Source: an uncultured Alteromonadaceae bacterium (GTDB lineage Bacteria > Pseudomonadota > Gammaproteobacteria > Enterobacterales > Alteromonadaceae). Taken from it: a stretch of DNA of 64,000 bases. A program made the translations under genes and the position numbers. Every line of letters begins with the position of its first letter. The stretch's first letter is position 1. The stretch is from contig CANMXU010000022.1 in NCBI GenBank assembly GCA_947501935.1, positions 1 to 64,000 of the forward strand, in the 5' to 3' direction. The notes below the pieces were generated by a model. That model made no database searches. It saw nothing but the letters and a program-made list of their open reading frames with translations, and had not been told where the DNA came from. Positions 9,437 through 17,689 of the stretch are shown here, piece by piece.

Positions 9437-9470
9437 AAAACCCTCTTACCAATGACTTGATAAGAGGGCA
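9437..9470 (-). terminator. Intercistronic hairpin, possible partial terminator
   Basis: On the minus strand CCCTCTTA and TAAGAGGG form an 8-bp stem followed by TTTTAATC, between the two large surface-protein genes. It may end part of the transcription and lower expression of the downstream hydrolase. Confidence 0.55.
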
Positions 9471-9506
9471 GCTTTAATAGCATTCAGTGATGTAAATGTT
9501 TTAAGC

Positions 9507-12500
9507 TTATTTTTTAAAGACAAGTTTTCTAACGCTAGCCGTTACCAATAGTAGTAACCAAGCAAACGATAAGCTACCACCACTACTTTGTGAATTACTT
9601 TGCGCTTCTTCATTATCAGCTTCTGCTGTGGCTGAGGTTATCGTTAGGTTTTGCGTAGCCGTAGTGGTATTACCGGCATTGTCTGTTGCTTGCCAAGTAA
9701 TTACATAGCTGCGACCCGGCTGGTAAACACCATTTTCAAAATCAGTAGTTGCTGTAATTTGGCCATCAATATTATCGCTAGCCATAGGCGGTGTTAAGGT
9801 TATCGCTGAATTTGCATTCGCTTTTTCAAAGTTAATGTCAGCTAATGAGTCAAAAACAGGAGCTGAAGAATCTACAATGGTAATTTTTTGCTCAGCGCTA
9901 AGGGTATTACCATTTGAATCTTTAGCTGTCCAAATAATTGTGGTTTCGCCAACTGCAAAGGTTTCTGGGGCATTGTGGCTAATCGTTGCCGTTACACCTG
10001 CTTTACTATTGGTAATGGTCGGCTCTGTTAAATTGACCGTCATATTTGCAGCCGTTGCTTCTAAGGTGATATCGGCAGAAGGTATAATAGTGATAACATT
10101 TACTTCTTCAGGTATAGCTTCAACAATAACCGTTCTTACTACTTCTATGGCTGCGTTATTGTCGGCATCACTTACGTTATAAGTAACCGCATACGTGCCT
10201 GGTACAGCAGCATTAACCGAATTGACTACCGTAAGGTTATTACTGATATCACCATCAACTGCATCTAATGCCGTAGCACCCGCATCGATATAGGTTCCGC
10301 CTTCTGTAATAGTTACTGTAGTTTCACCAAGCAGGGTAATTACCGGTATGGTAATATCTATAATTGCTCCAACAATAACTGTTCTTATAACTTCAATAGC
10401 GACATTGTTGTTTGCGTCGGTAACATTATAAGTAACCGAATATATACCCGGTATTGCGCTATTAACTGAGTTAACAACGGTAATATTATTGGATATATCG
10501 CCATCAAGCTCGTCTAATGCCGTTGCGCCAGCATCAGTGTAAACATCACCTGCTGTAATGGTAACGCTAGCGTTACCTAGTAAGGTAATTACTGGTACGG
10601 TGAGGTCTATAAACGCTTCTACAATAACCGTTCTTACCACTTCAATAGCGACATTATTATCAGCATCGGTAACACCATAAGTAACTGTGTAGGTGCCAGG
10701 TACTGCAGTATTAACTAAGTTAACAACGGTAATGTTATTGGTGATATCGCCATCAAGCTCATCTAATGCAGTTGCGCCAGCATCGGTGTAAGTTTCACCT
10801 TCAGTAAGGGTTACTGTGGCTTCACCAAGTAGGGTAATTACCGGTACGGTAATATCAGGAAGGGCTTCGACAATAATGGTTCTGGTAACTTCTATAGCAG
10901 TATTGCTTGCAGCATCTGCAACATTATAGGTAATTAAATAGGTGCCTGGTATTGAGGTATCTACAGGATTAATGATGGAAATATTGATACTTACATCACC
11001 ATCAGTTTCGTCTAATGCGGTAGCGCCAGCATCAGTGTATGTTTCACCTTCAGTAAGGGTTACTGTGTCATCACCAACAAGAGTAATAACTGGCGCGGTA
11101 ATATCTTCAAAATAATCGAGTACTCCATTAAGGTTAGTATCTGCTGTATCCTCATTGCCATCTTGGTCAATATCAGGTAAATCATAGCTACCAATTGCTG
11201 TTAACGGGCTAATATCTTCACCATCTTTTAGGCCGTCGTTGTCATCATCATTGTCCCAGTAATCAAAAATACCATCTGTGTCAGTATCACGTTGAGTTGC
11301 CAATAAAGCATCAGCATCAGGGTCAGTAAATACAACTACGCCATCAATCCAAATATTGGCGGCGTTAGCTACGCTAGGTTTTAAAAAGATAATTTCAGTA
11401 TCAGTAACGGTTTGAGTATCTGTTAAGTTCTTTTCAATTTGGAAGTACTGCCATTGCTCAGTTAAATTTGTATTATCAAGGCTTTGGGTTAGAAAAACAT
11501 CACTAGCGTCATCGTTGGCAGCAATGAAGCGTGCCTTTACAGCGAAAGCCTCGCCGTCTGCGGCAATACCACTAGCATCTGTTTTAGCCCAAAAACCTAA
11601 GGTAACTTGATTATTTGCGGCTAGGGTAACTATTTTGGCTTTACTGGTGGCACTATTAGTCACTTTAAAAGAGGTTTCACCGACAATAGACTCTTTTGAA
11701 GAAATAAATTTGATAACTGACCAATTGTCTTGTTCAGCATCGGTTAATTCTAAGAATTCAGGACTAAAAGCGTTAATTAAGGGGGCTGTTTGCGAGTCTG
11801 CGTAACCATCATTATTTAAGTCAGCACTTGCTTGTGGATTATAAGGTTGAGCATCGTTGCTATTAATGATGCCGTCATTATCAAAATCATCTGTTGCTTT
11901 TAACTCACTATGATAAGCCATTGTTGGGTGGGGGTCGTTGTCATCCATTAAGCTATCGCTGTCAGTATCAGTAACGGCATTAAGCAACATTGCCGTTTTG
12001 TCTTTACCGGTATATAAAGTGACATTATCAACTAAAATCGTGTCTCCGGCGGTTACAGGCTGGATCATTAACTTAATGTACTCATGGTAATTACCATCAG
12101 CGTCAAGATCTATATAGGTGAAATTAGTAGCTGGATCGCCATCAAGGTCATTATCGGTAGCTTCCTGTTGGATAGCCGTTAAATCAAAGGTCTTAGAAAT
12201 AGGGGTCCATTCACTTGCATTAATAATAACAGTATCATCGGCTGGATCAGGATCGTCATTATCATCAACTAATATTGCGTTAAGAAATTTATCGGCTTTA
12301 GCACTGCCATCAGGTTGTTTTAAAATGACTTTTATTTTGAATGGATTAGCGGCGTTAGTAACTTTTGCCCATAAGTTTACCGTAATTGATTTGCTACCAT
12401 TACCTGTCATTTGTGTAGAGAACAGGCCTTTATTATTTTTTGTTGTTGTTACTTCAATTGCTTTAGAACCATCAAAGCTATCATTTACCGAGGAGTAAGA

Positions 12501-12788
12501 TGCTTGGCTAGCATTTGGTGCCCAGTAGTTTGCGCCAGCTTCAAAGTCACCATTGATAACATGATTAATGGTGATTTTTTGTAGGTCGGCATCATGTGGG
12601 GCTGCATCTAGTACATCTTCAATACCGTCACTGTCTGTATCTACGGCTAAAGCCGTAGCACTAAATGATAATATGCTGCTCATCAATACGGCTTTTATTG
12701 CGCTGCGTGGTAAATATGAGAACAGAACCTTAGTAGTATAATTATCAGCGATATATTTACTCATGGTTTTATTGTTTAAATACGGCAT
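9507..12788 (-). CDS. Secreted multidomain surface protein, DUF5011-like repeats, GlyGly-CTERM
   Basis: A 1093-aa exported protein with no recognisable catalytic domain. The signal peptide ends near residue 48 (SATALA). An Asp-rich thrombospondin-3-like Ca2+ segment (DTDSDGIEDV) follows, then a CBM4/9-like jelly roll starting NHVINGDFEAGANYW, further Ca2+ segments (about 265-330 and 490-560) with a second jelly-roll-like stretch between. Four near-identical DUF5011-type Ig repeats of about 83 aa (YTDAGATALDELDGD core) and two HYR-like domains (about 900-1060) follow. A GlyGly-CTERM tail (SSGGSLSFAWLLLLV) ends it. The start is backed by AGGAG 7 nt upstream. Its promoter carries the shared palindrome, so it probably binds the polysaccharide handled by the neighbouring enzymes. 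An adhesin role is possible. Confidence 0.75.
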   Translation of the reverse strand: MPYLNNKTMSKYIADNYTTKVLFSYLPRSAIKAVLMSSILSFSATALAVDTDSDGIEDVLDAAPHDADLQKITINHVINGDFEAGANYWAPNASQASYSSVNDSFDGSKAIEVTTTKNNKGLFSTQMTGNGSKSITVNLWAKVTNAANPFKIKVILKQPDGSAKADKFLNAILVDDNDDPDPADDTVIINASEWTPISKTFDLTAIQQEATDNDLDGDPATNFTYIDLDADGNYHEYIKLMIQPVTAGDTILVDNVTLYTGKDKTAMLLNAVTDTDSDSLMDDNDPHPTMAYHSELKATDDFDNDGIINSNDAQPYNPQASADLNNDGYADSQTAPLINAFSPEFLELTDAEQDNWSVIKFISSKESIVGETSFKVTNSATSKAKIVTLAANNQVTLGFWAKTDASGIAADGEAFAVKARFIAANDDASDVFLTQSLDNTNLTEQWQYFQIEKNLTDTQTVTDTEIIFLKPSVANAANIWIDGVVVFTDPDADALLATQRDTDTDGIFDYWDNDDDNDGLKDGEDISPLTAIGSYDLPDIDQDGNEDTADTNLNGVLDYFEDITAPVITLVGDDTVTLTEGETYTDAGATALDETDGDVSINISIINPVDTSIPGTYLITYNVADAASNTAIEVTRTIIVEALPDITVPVITLLGEATVTLTEGETYTDAGATALDELDGDITNNITVVNLVNTAVPGTYTVTYGVTDADNNVAIEVVRTVIVEAFIDLTVPVITLLGNASVTITAGDVYTDAGATALDELDGDISNNITVVNSVNSAIPGIYSVTYNVTDANNNVAIEVIRTVIVGAIIDITIPVITLLGETTVTITEGGTYIDAGATALDAVDGDISNNLTVVNSVNAAVPGTYAVTYNVSDADNNAAIEVVRTVIVEAIPEEVNVITIIPSADITLEATAANMTVNLTEPTITNSKAGVTATISHNAPETFAVGETTIIWTAKDSNGNTLSAEQKITIVDSSAPVFDSLADINFEKANANSAITLTPPMASDNIDGQITATTDFENGVYQPGRSYVITWQATDNAGNTTTATQNLTITSATAEADNEEAQSNSQSSGGSLSFAWLLLLVTASVRKLVFKK
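10110..11103 (-). repeat. Four tandem ~249-bp coding repeats
   Basis: Four in-frame copies encoding the DUF5011-type Ig modules of the 1093-aa protein. DNA around the YTDAGATALDE block is nearly identical between copies (for example near 10275, 10525, 10775 and 11025), so unequal recombination could change the repeat number. Confidence 0.8.
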
Positions 12789-13122
12789 AACTTAACTCCT
12801 CAGTGTAACTTTAACTAGCGAAATAAGTGCTCGCTTAGCTAGTTTTATTTACTGTTTTTAAATTGATAAGCATCTTTTAAAATAGTTTAGTTGACAACGT
12901 TATCAATTGTTATTGTAATTATTAATGGTTATGACTGTTCTGAATATGTTGTCAGATTACAGTTGAATTAAACATTATCACCTTTACATATCTTGACACT
13001 GAGAGATTGTTATCAATATGCCTCAATATCTTAGTTCTGCGACAACTTGATACAATTTATTCATTTCTGTGCTAAAAAGTTAGATATAGTGACTATAGAA
13101 AGTTTGATGTAGTGAGGCTCCA
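12789..13122. other. Divergent intergenic region, surface protein / response regulator
   Basis: The region separates the divergent 1093-aa protein and the two-component operon. It holds one full palindrome at 12891-12906. A second partial site (TTGTTATCAA, near 13007-13016) resembles half of the palindrome. No reading frame is credible. Confidence 0.5.
12891..12906. promoter_or_regulatory. Palindromic operator, LacI-type, before 1093-aa surface protein
   Basis: TTGACAACGTTATCAA lies about 100 bp upstream of the surface-protein start. It is the exact reverse complement of the site at 15285-15300 and one base from that at 4416-4431. Confidence 0.7.
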
Positions 13123-13833
13123 GTGACACATATTCTAATCGTTGATGATAACCCCGATATTCGTTTGCCCTTAGCTCGATACTTATCTGATCATGGCATG
13201 CGCGTTAGCTGTGCTGATGGTGGTAAGGCGATGAGAGATACTTTACAAAACGGTGCAATAGACCTTATCTTGCTCGATATTATGATGCCCGGAGAAGACG
13301 GTTTATCGCTGTGCCGCTTTGTGCAAAGTAGTTTAAAAATTCCGGTTATTTTATTAACAGCACTAAGTGAAGATACAGACCGTGTGGTTGGTTTGGAAAT
13401 GGGCGCTGACGACTATGTAACTAAGCCTTTTAACCCTCGGGTTTTATTAGCAAAAATTAAAGCAGTGCTAAGACGTAGCCAAAGTTTCCCTGTTCAAATA
13501 GAAAGCGTGAGCTCTGACATTTTAGTTTTTAATGATTGGAAACTCGATGTTAATCAAAGGGAACTTATTGATAAACACGGCGTAGCCATTGCGTTAAGTG
13601 CCGCAGAATACAGGTTATTAAAAGCCTTCTTACTTAGACCTCAAGCTGTCTTAAGTAGAGATCAGCTACTTGACTTAACCCATGGTAGAGAAGCCAAAGC
13701 CTTTGACCGCAGTATTGACAATTTAATTAGTCGTTTAAGACGTAAAGTTGAAGAAGACCCAAGTTCACCTAAGTTAATCAAAACAGTATGGGGTGGCGGT
13801 TACACCTTATCGGTTCCTGTAACTCATCAGTAG
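13123..13833 (+). CDS. OmpR/PhoB-family response regulator
   Basis: Transcription factor of a two-component pair. The receiver domain (about 1-118) has the acidic pair Asp8-Asp9, phospho-acceptor Asp52 (LLLDIMMPG) and Lys101 (TKPF). The C-terminal winged helix (about 130-232) ends in the usual TVWGGGYTL motif. At 236 aa it is full length. It starts with GTG at 13123. The histidine kinase gene follows after 12 bp, forming an operon. Placement between polysaccharide-use genes suggests it senses a cue linked to that substrate or to envelope state. No binding site could be assigned. Confidence 0.93.
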   Translation: MTHILIVDDNPDIRLPLARYLSDHGMRVSCADGGKAMRDTLQNGAIDLILLDIMMPGEDGLSLCRFVQSSLKIPVILLTALSEDTDRVVGLEMGADDYVTKPFNPRVLLAKIKAVLRRSQSFPVQIESVSSDILVFNDWKLDVNQRELIDKHGVAIALSAAEYRLLKAFLLRPQAVLSRDQLLDLTHGREAKAFDRSIDNLISRLRRKVEEDPSSPKLIKTVWGGGYTLSVPVTHQ

Positions 13834-13845
13834 GAATACATTGAT

Positions 13846-15237
13846 ATGAAGACTTTTTTGCCAAAACGTTTAAGCGGCCAGCTAATTTTGTTATTGCTGG
13901 GCACGTTAGTATTGTCGCAATTATTTAGCATCGTCTTTTTTCTTTCTGAGTCTGATTATATTGTCGAGCAAATAGAGAAAAACCAAATAATACGTCGCTC
14001 TGCTCAAGCAGCAAATGTACTGGCAGCCGTACCTAAACAGCACCATTTGGCGGTGCTTAAAGCGATAAGTGTACATAGGGTGAAGTTTTTGCTTGATAAC
14101 AAACCCGCTATTTCGCCAGCTGAGAATATAAAAACGCATTATGCAGAAGAACAAATGCTGAAAAACATGCTCAACAAGCACTATAACTCGGTATTTGTTT
14201 ATCAACATGAAGTACCTAAGAATAGATTTTTAGCTTTGTTTGAGTATTTTTATTCGAAACTTATACTTGATGAGCAGTTCGAAAATAAAAAATTAGAACG
14301 TTATAAATTACTGTCAACATCAATTGAACTTAGTGATGGTCAATGGCTAAACATGGATGTTTATGGGCAAGATATTTTTCCATTGTGGGCGAAATCTACA
14401 CTATTTTCTCTGTTAATTATGTCTATTATTTTGCTGGTTATTGTGGTGTTCACCGTTAAGCGAATTACATTGCCGTTAAAAGAATTAGCGGCAAAAGCGC
14501 AACAGCTTGGCGTCGGTGAAAATGTTCAACCCGTAACCGAACGTGGCCCTGAAGATATACAACATGCGGTGAGAGCTTTTAACCAAATGCAGCACCGCCT
14601 TAATAAAATGATAGTGCATCGTGCGCGCTCATTAGCGGCGATGTCACATGACTTACGTACGCCACTTACATCGCTTCGTTTACATGCTGAATTTATTACT
14701 AATGAAGAAACTCAAGAAAACATTATTGATAAAATTGACGAAATGGAGCAAATCACCAAAGCAACTATTTCCTTTGCTAAGCAAGATGCTTGGTTAGAAC
14801 AAATGAAAAAGGTTGATTTGACCGCTTTATTGGAAAGCTTATGTCTTGATTTATCTGATCTTGGTATGAAGGTTGAATATCTTATAACGGATAAAATTAA
14901 TTATAGCTGCCGACCTGTTGCTCTAAAAAGAGCCTTTAGTAACTTAATAGAAAATGGCGTTAAGTATGGCGAGTCGGTGCATGTAGAAATTTCAGAGCAA
15001 TCAGACCAAATTAAAGTCATCATTTCCGATCAAGGCCAAGGCATTCCAGAATCTGAGCATAATCGTATGTTCGAAGCTTTTGAACGTATGGAAGTTTCCC
15101 GAAATAAAGAATCTGGCGGAATGGGGTTAGGAATGACCATCGCCTTAACTGTGATTCAAGATCATGGCGGAGAAATACAGCTACAAAACCGAGCTAGCAA
15201 AGGGCTTGATGTTGTGATTTTACTTCCCAAAAAATAA
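13846..15237 (+). CDS. Membrane sensor histidine kinase
   Basis: Partner kinase of the preceding regulator. TM1 (about 10-33) and TM2 (about 183-205) enclose a periplasmic sensor of about 150 residues that matches no domain I can name. HAMP (about 205-255) is followed by the HisKA box AMSHDLRTPLTS with phospho-acceptor His268. The HATPase domain shows the N box (NLIENGVKYG), G1 (DQGQGIP) and G2 (GMGLGMTIA). The length of 463 aa is normal for EnvZ-like kinases. After it come a short palindrome and the operator of the transporter gene. Confidence 0.92.
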   Translation: MKTFLPKRLSGQLILLLLGTLVLSQLFSIVFFLSESDYIVEQIEKNQIIRRSAQAANVLAAVPKQHHLAVLKAISVHRVKFLLDNKPAISPAENIKTHYAEEQMLKNMLNKHYNSVFVYQHEVPKNRFLALFEYFYSKLILDEQFENKKLERYKLLSTSIELSDGQWLNMDVYGQDIFPLWAKSTLFSLLIMSIILLVIVVFTVKRITLPLKELAAKAQQLGVGENVQPVTERGPEDIQHAVRAFNQMQHRLNKMIVHRARSLAAMSHDLRTPLTSLRLHAEFITNEETQENIIDKIDEMEQITKATISFAKQDAWLEQMKKVDLTALLESLCLDLSDLGMKVEYLITDKINYSCRPVALKRAFSNLIENGVKYGESVHVEISEQSDQIKVIISDQGQGIPESEHNRMFEAFERMEVSRNKESGGMGLGMTIALTVIQDHGGEIQLQNRASKGLDVVILLPKK

Positions 15238-15281
15238 CTAAAATAAAAATACTTTATAAACACTCACTTTAAAACCCTTAA

Positions 15282-15303
15282 GGGTTGATAACGTTGTCAA
15301 CCC
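15282..15303. promoter_or_regulatory. Palindromic operator, LacI-type, before sugar transporter
   Basis: GGGTTGATAACGTTGTCAAC (continuing CC) is a 22-bp palindrome with one mismatched pair. Its 16-bp core at 15285-15300 is the best match among the three sites. It overlaps AACCCTTAAGGGTT on its left and is followed by a run of eight G (15305-15312). Confidence 0.7.
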
Positions 15304-15386
15304 TGGGGGGGGAACTGTGCCTAATAAATATAACTCAGTAAATATTACTGGATTAAATAACTACTACATTTCAAGGGTAAATAAAA

Positions 15387-16706
15387 ATGGCTATTAATAG
15401 CACTGTTGAAGCGCCACAATTTCAAGTTCAAGCAAGCACCGAGCAAAACTATACTTTTCCGCTCGTTGTTTTAACGTCACTGTTTTTTATGTGGGGGTTT
15501 ATCGCCTGTTTAAATGACATTCTCATTCCACATTTAAAAAATGTTTTCTCCTTAAACTATACGCAAGCAATGTTAATTCAGTTTTGCTTTTTTGGTGCTT
15601 ATTTTATTGTTTCAATGCCAGCGGTACGGTTAATTAAAAAAATAGGCTATAAATTTGGCATTGTTACCGGCTTAGCTATTGCCGGTATTGGCTGTATCTT
15701 GTTTTATCCAGCCGCAGGCATAAAGTCATATCCTTTATTTCTCTTTGCCTTATTTGTTATGGCGTCAGGCATTACATGTCTACAGGTATCGGCAAATCCT
15801 TATGTTGCTAGCCTTGGCAGTGCTAAAAATGCATCTAGCAGATTAAACCTAACCCAAGCTTTTAACTCGTTAGGTACAACAATAGCGCCATTTTTTGGCG
15901 GTTTATTTATTTTATCAGCAGTTACATTAGGTGTTGAAGAAATTGCGCAATTGTCAGCTGTTCAACAAGCGGAATTAAAAACAGTAGAAGCACAAGCGGT
16001 ACAAGTACCATATTTGGTTTTAGCCAGTATCTTGCTGGCCCTAGCTGCAGTTTTTGCTTTATTAAAATTACCGACAATTGAACATATAGAAACAAGCCCA
16101 TTGGAAAATAAGTCAAGCCACATTTCAGCATGGAAAACTCCACACTTGTTGTTAGGAGCTGTGGGGATATTTGTCTATGTAGGCGCAGAAGTTGCCATTG
16201 GAAGTTTTTTAATTAATTTTCTTGGTGAAGAAAATATTTCCGGGCTTACCGAAGCCGATGCTGCTAAGTACGTTGCTTGTTTTTGGGGCGGAGCTATGAT
16301 CGGTCGATTTATCGGCGCCGTTATTATGCGTTACCTGTCAGCAAACAAAATTTTAACCTTTAACGCTGTTGTAGCAATAATACTGGTGATGGTAGCTATG
16401 TGTACTTCAGGCAAGTTAGCCATGTGGGCCATCTTATCTGTCGGCTTATGTAATTCAATTATGTTCCCAACTATATTTTCTTTAGGGGTTAAAAACTTAG
16501 GCTCAGCCACAAGCCAAGGTTCAGGCATTTTATGTTTATCTATTGCCGGAGGCGCAATAATTCCTTTACTTCAAGGTATGTTAGCTGATGCTATTGGTAT
16601 TCAAATGGCATTTATTTTACCCATTTTTTGTTATGTATATATTTGCTTTTATGGAGTGAAAGGCTATAAAGCGGGTGTTACAAATAACGCAGAGGATGCA
16701 AAATAA
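15387..16706 (+). CDS. FucP-family sugar:H+ symporter (MFS)
   Basis: Inner-membrane major-facilitator transporter of 439 aa with about 12 hydrophobic segments. The first segment (LTSLFFMWGFIACLNDILIP) and the HLKNVFSLNYTQAMLIQF stretch are typical of the FucP/GluP branch, which imports L-fucose, glucose or galactose with protons. It is expected to bring in the monosaccharide released by the nearby hydrolases. The promoter carries the shared palindrome, tying it to GH3, sulfatase and surface-protein control. L-fucose would fit a sulfated fucan, but the family also covers other sugars, so the substrate is open. Confidence 0.88.
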   Translation: MAINSTVEAPQFQVQASTEQNYTFPLVVLTSLFFMWGFIACLNDILIPHLKNVFSLNYTQAMLIQFCFFGAYFIVSMPAVRLIKKIGYKFGIVTGLAIAGIGCILFYPAAGIKSYPLFLFALFVMASGITCLQVSANPYVASLGSAKNASSRLNLTQAFNSLGTTIAPFFGGLFILSAVTLGVEEIAQLSAVQQAELKTVEAQAVQVPYLVLASILLALAAVFALLKLPTIEHIETSPLENKSSHISAWKTPHLLLGAVGIFVYVGAEVAIGSFLINFLGEENISGLTEADAAKYVACFWGGAMIGRFIGAVIMRYLSANKILTFNAVVAIILVMVAMCTSGKLAMWAILSVGLCNSIMFPTIFSLGVKNLGSATSQGSGILCLSIAGGAIIPLLQGMLADAIGIQMAFILPIFCYVYICFYGVKGYKAGVTNNAEDAK

Positions 16707-16820
16707 TAATGTGATAAGTTGTAGTCTGGTGATTGGCAACCGGTTTTGTCGTAAACAGCATGATAGCTAGTTGCCAAACTGGCTATCATTTATGCCGACT
16801 CTATCAATACATAAGAAAAG

Positions 16821-16957
16821 TTACTTAATTGCAATTATTTAAACGATAAATTGAATGCTCTTTTATCGTTATTAGTTGAAATCATAGTCAGCTGTGAAGT
16901 TTTCAAAAGACGACTATTTTGATGGTTAAACTATCTAACTTCAAATTTTGAATACAT
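16821..16957. repeat. Direct repeat copy 1 flanking exbD
   Basis: About 137 bp that recurs at 17473-17608 with roughly ten differences. It contains inverted segments (AACGATAAA / TTTATCGTT, and ATAGTC / GACTAT) and so could fold as DNA or RNA. It lies past the 3' end of exbD. Confidence 0.85.
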
Positions 16958-16964
16958 AATTGTC

Positions 16965-17008
16965 AATGCGACCTAGCTTATTAATAATCTAGGTCGCATT
17001 ATTTTAAT
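16965..17008 (+). terminator. Hairpin terminator between transporter and exbD
   Basis: AATGCGACCTAG (16965-16976) pairs with CTAGGTCGCATT (16989-17000), a 12-bp stem followed on the plus strand by ATTTTAATT. It separates the convergent transporter and exbD genes. Confidence 0.65.
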
Positions 17009-17010
17009 TG

Positions 17011-17421
17011 TTATGGTTTATAGGTGCTAATAGAGACGGTTAAGCCGCTCACAAGTTTTATTTGATCTAATACTTGTACTACTTTGTTGTAGTTAGTTTT
17101 TACATGTGGACTTAATATTACATTTTCAGTGCTCTGATTAGCTAAAAAATTTTCAATTCTTGCCGGTATTCTAGAAACATCGACTGCTTTATTATTAAAA
17201 AAAACGGTATTATTTTCGTCAATATGAATTGAAATATTAGTAGAGTCACTTGGGCTTGATTTAGTTTGGTCAGGTTTGTTAAGTAAAAATCCCTGCTCTT
17301 TGACAAAGGAGGTGGTGACAATAAAAAATATCAATAATATAAAAACAATATCTAGCATAGGTGTCATATCCACTTCAGAGTTTTCTTGGTTATTTCCTAG
17401 TCTGCTTTTTTTCATCATCAC
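17011..17421 (-). CDS. Orphan ExbD/TolR-family proton-channel protein
   Basis: Inner-membrane protein of 136 aa with one N-terminal membrane helix. EVDMTPMLDIVFILLIFFIV holds the conserved Asp of the proton path in ExbD/TolR proteins. The periplasmic domain (about 45-136) keeps the expected NVILSPHVKTNYNKVVQVLD region. ExbD normally works with ExbB and TonB (or TolQ/TolA), but none of these lies nearby, so it must use partners encoded elsewhere or be a stray duplicate. It is bracketed by two near-identical ~137-bp repeats, suggesting acquisition or duplication as a unit. The start follows AGGAAGTGATG. Confidence 0.88.
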   Translation of the reverse strand: MMMKKSRLGNNQENSEVDMTPMLDIVFILLIFFIVTTSFVKEQGFLLNKPDQTKSSPSDSTNISIHIDENNTVFFNNKAVDVSRIPARIENFLANQSTENVILSPHVKTNYNKVVQVLDQIKLVSGLTVSISTYKP

Positions 17422-17472
17422 TTCCTTTTAGTTTGTATTTTTTATTTCTTCTCTATTAATATGTACGAAGGT

Positions 17473-17608
17473 TTACGTAATTGCAATTATTTAAACGATA
17501 AATTGAATGCCTTTTTTATCGTTATTAGTTGAAATAATAGTCAGCTGCGAAGTTTTCAAAGGTCGACTATTTTGATGGTTAAACTATCTAACTGAAAATT
17601 TTGAATAC
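17473..17608. repeat. Direct repeat copy 2 flanking exbD
   Basis: Second copy of the element at 16821-16957, in the same orientation. It lies between exbD and the S46 peptidase, directly before that gene's terminator. Confidence 0.85.
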
Positions 17609-17640
17609 AAAAAAGCCCAACAAGTGTCGGGCTTTTATTA
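17605..17640 (-). terminator. Rho-independent terminator of S46 peptidase gene
   Basis: AAAAGCCC and GGGCTTTT arms surround a 10-nt loop; on the minus strand the stem is followed by TTTTTTG. Confidence 0.8.
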
Positions 17641-17689
17641 TTAAATACAGCGCTGTACTTAAAGAATGTTACATTGGTTTTGGTCGTTG

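Noticed and set aside
15387..16706. Firm naming of the transporter as FucP (L-fucose)
   Set aside because: The family also contains glucose/galactose and N-acetylglucosamine transporters; sequence reading alone does not separate them.
16821..17608. Integron cassette with attC sites around exbD
   Set aside because: No integrase gene and no clear RYYYAAC/GTTRRRY core sites; the elements are simple direct repeats.
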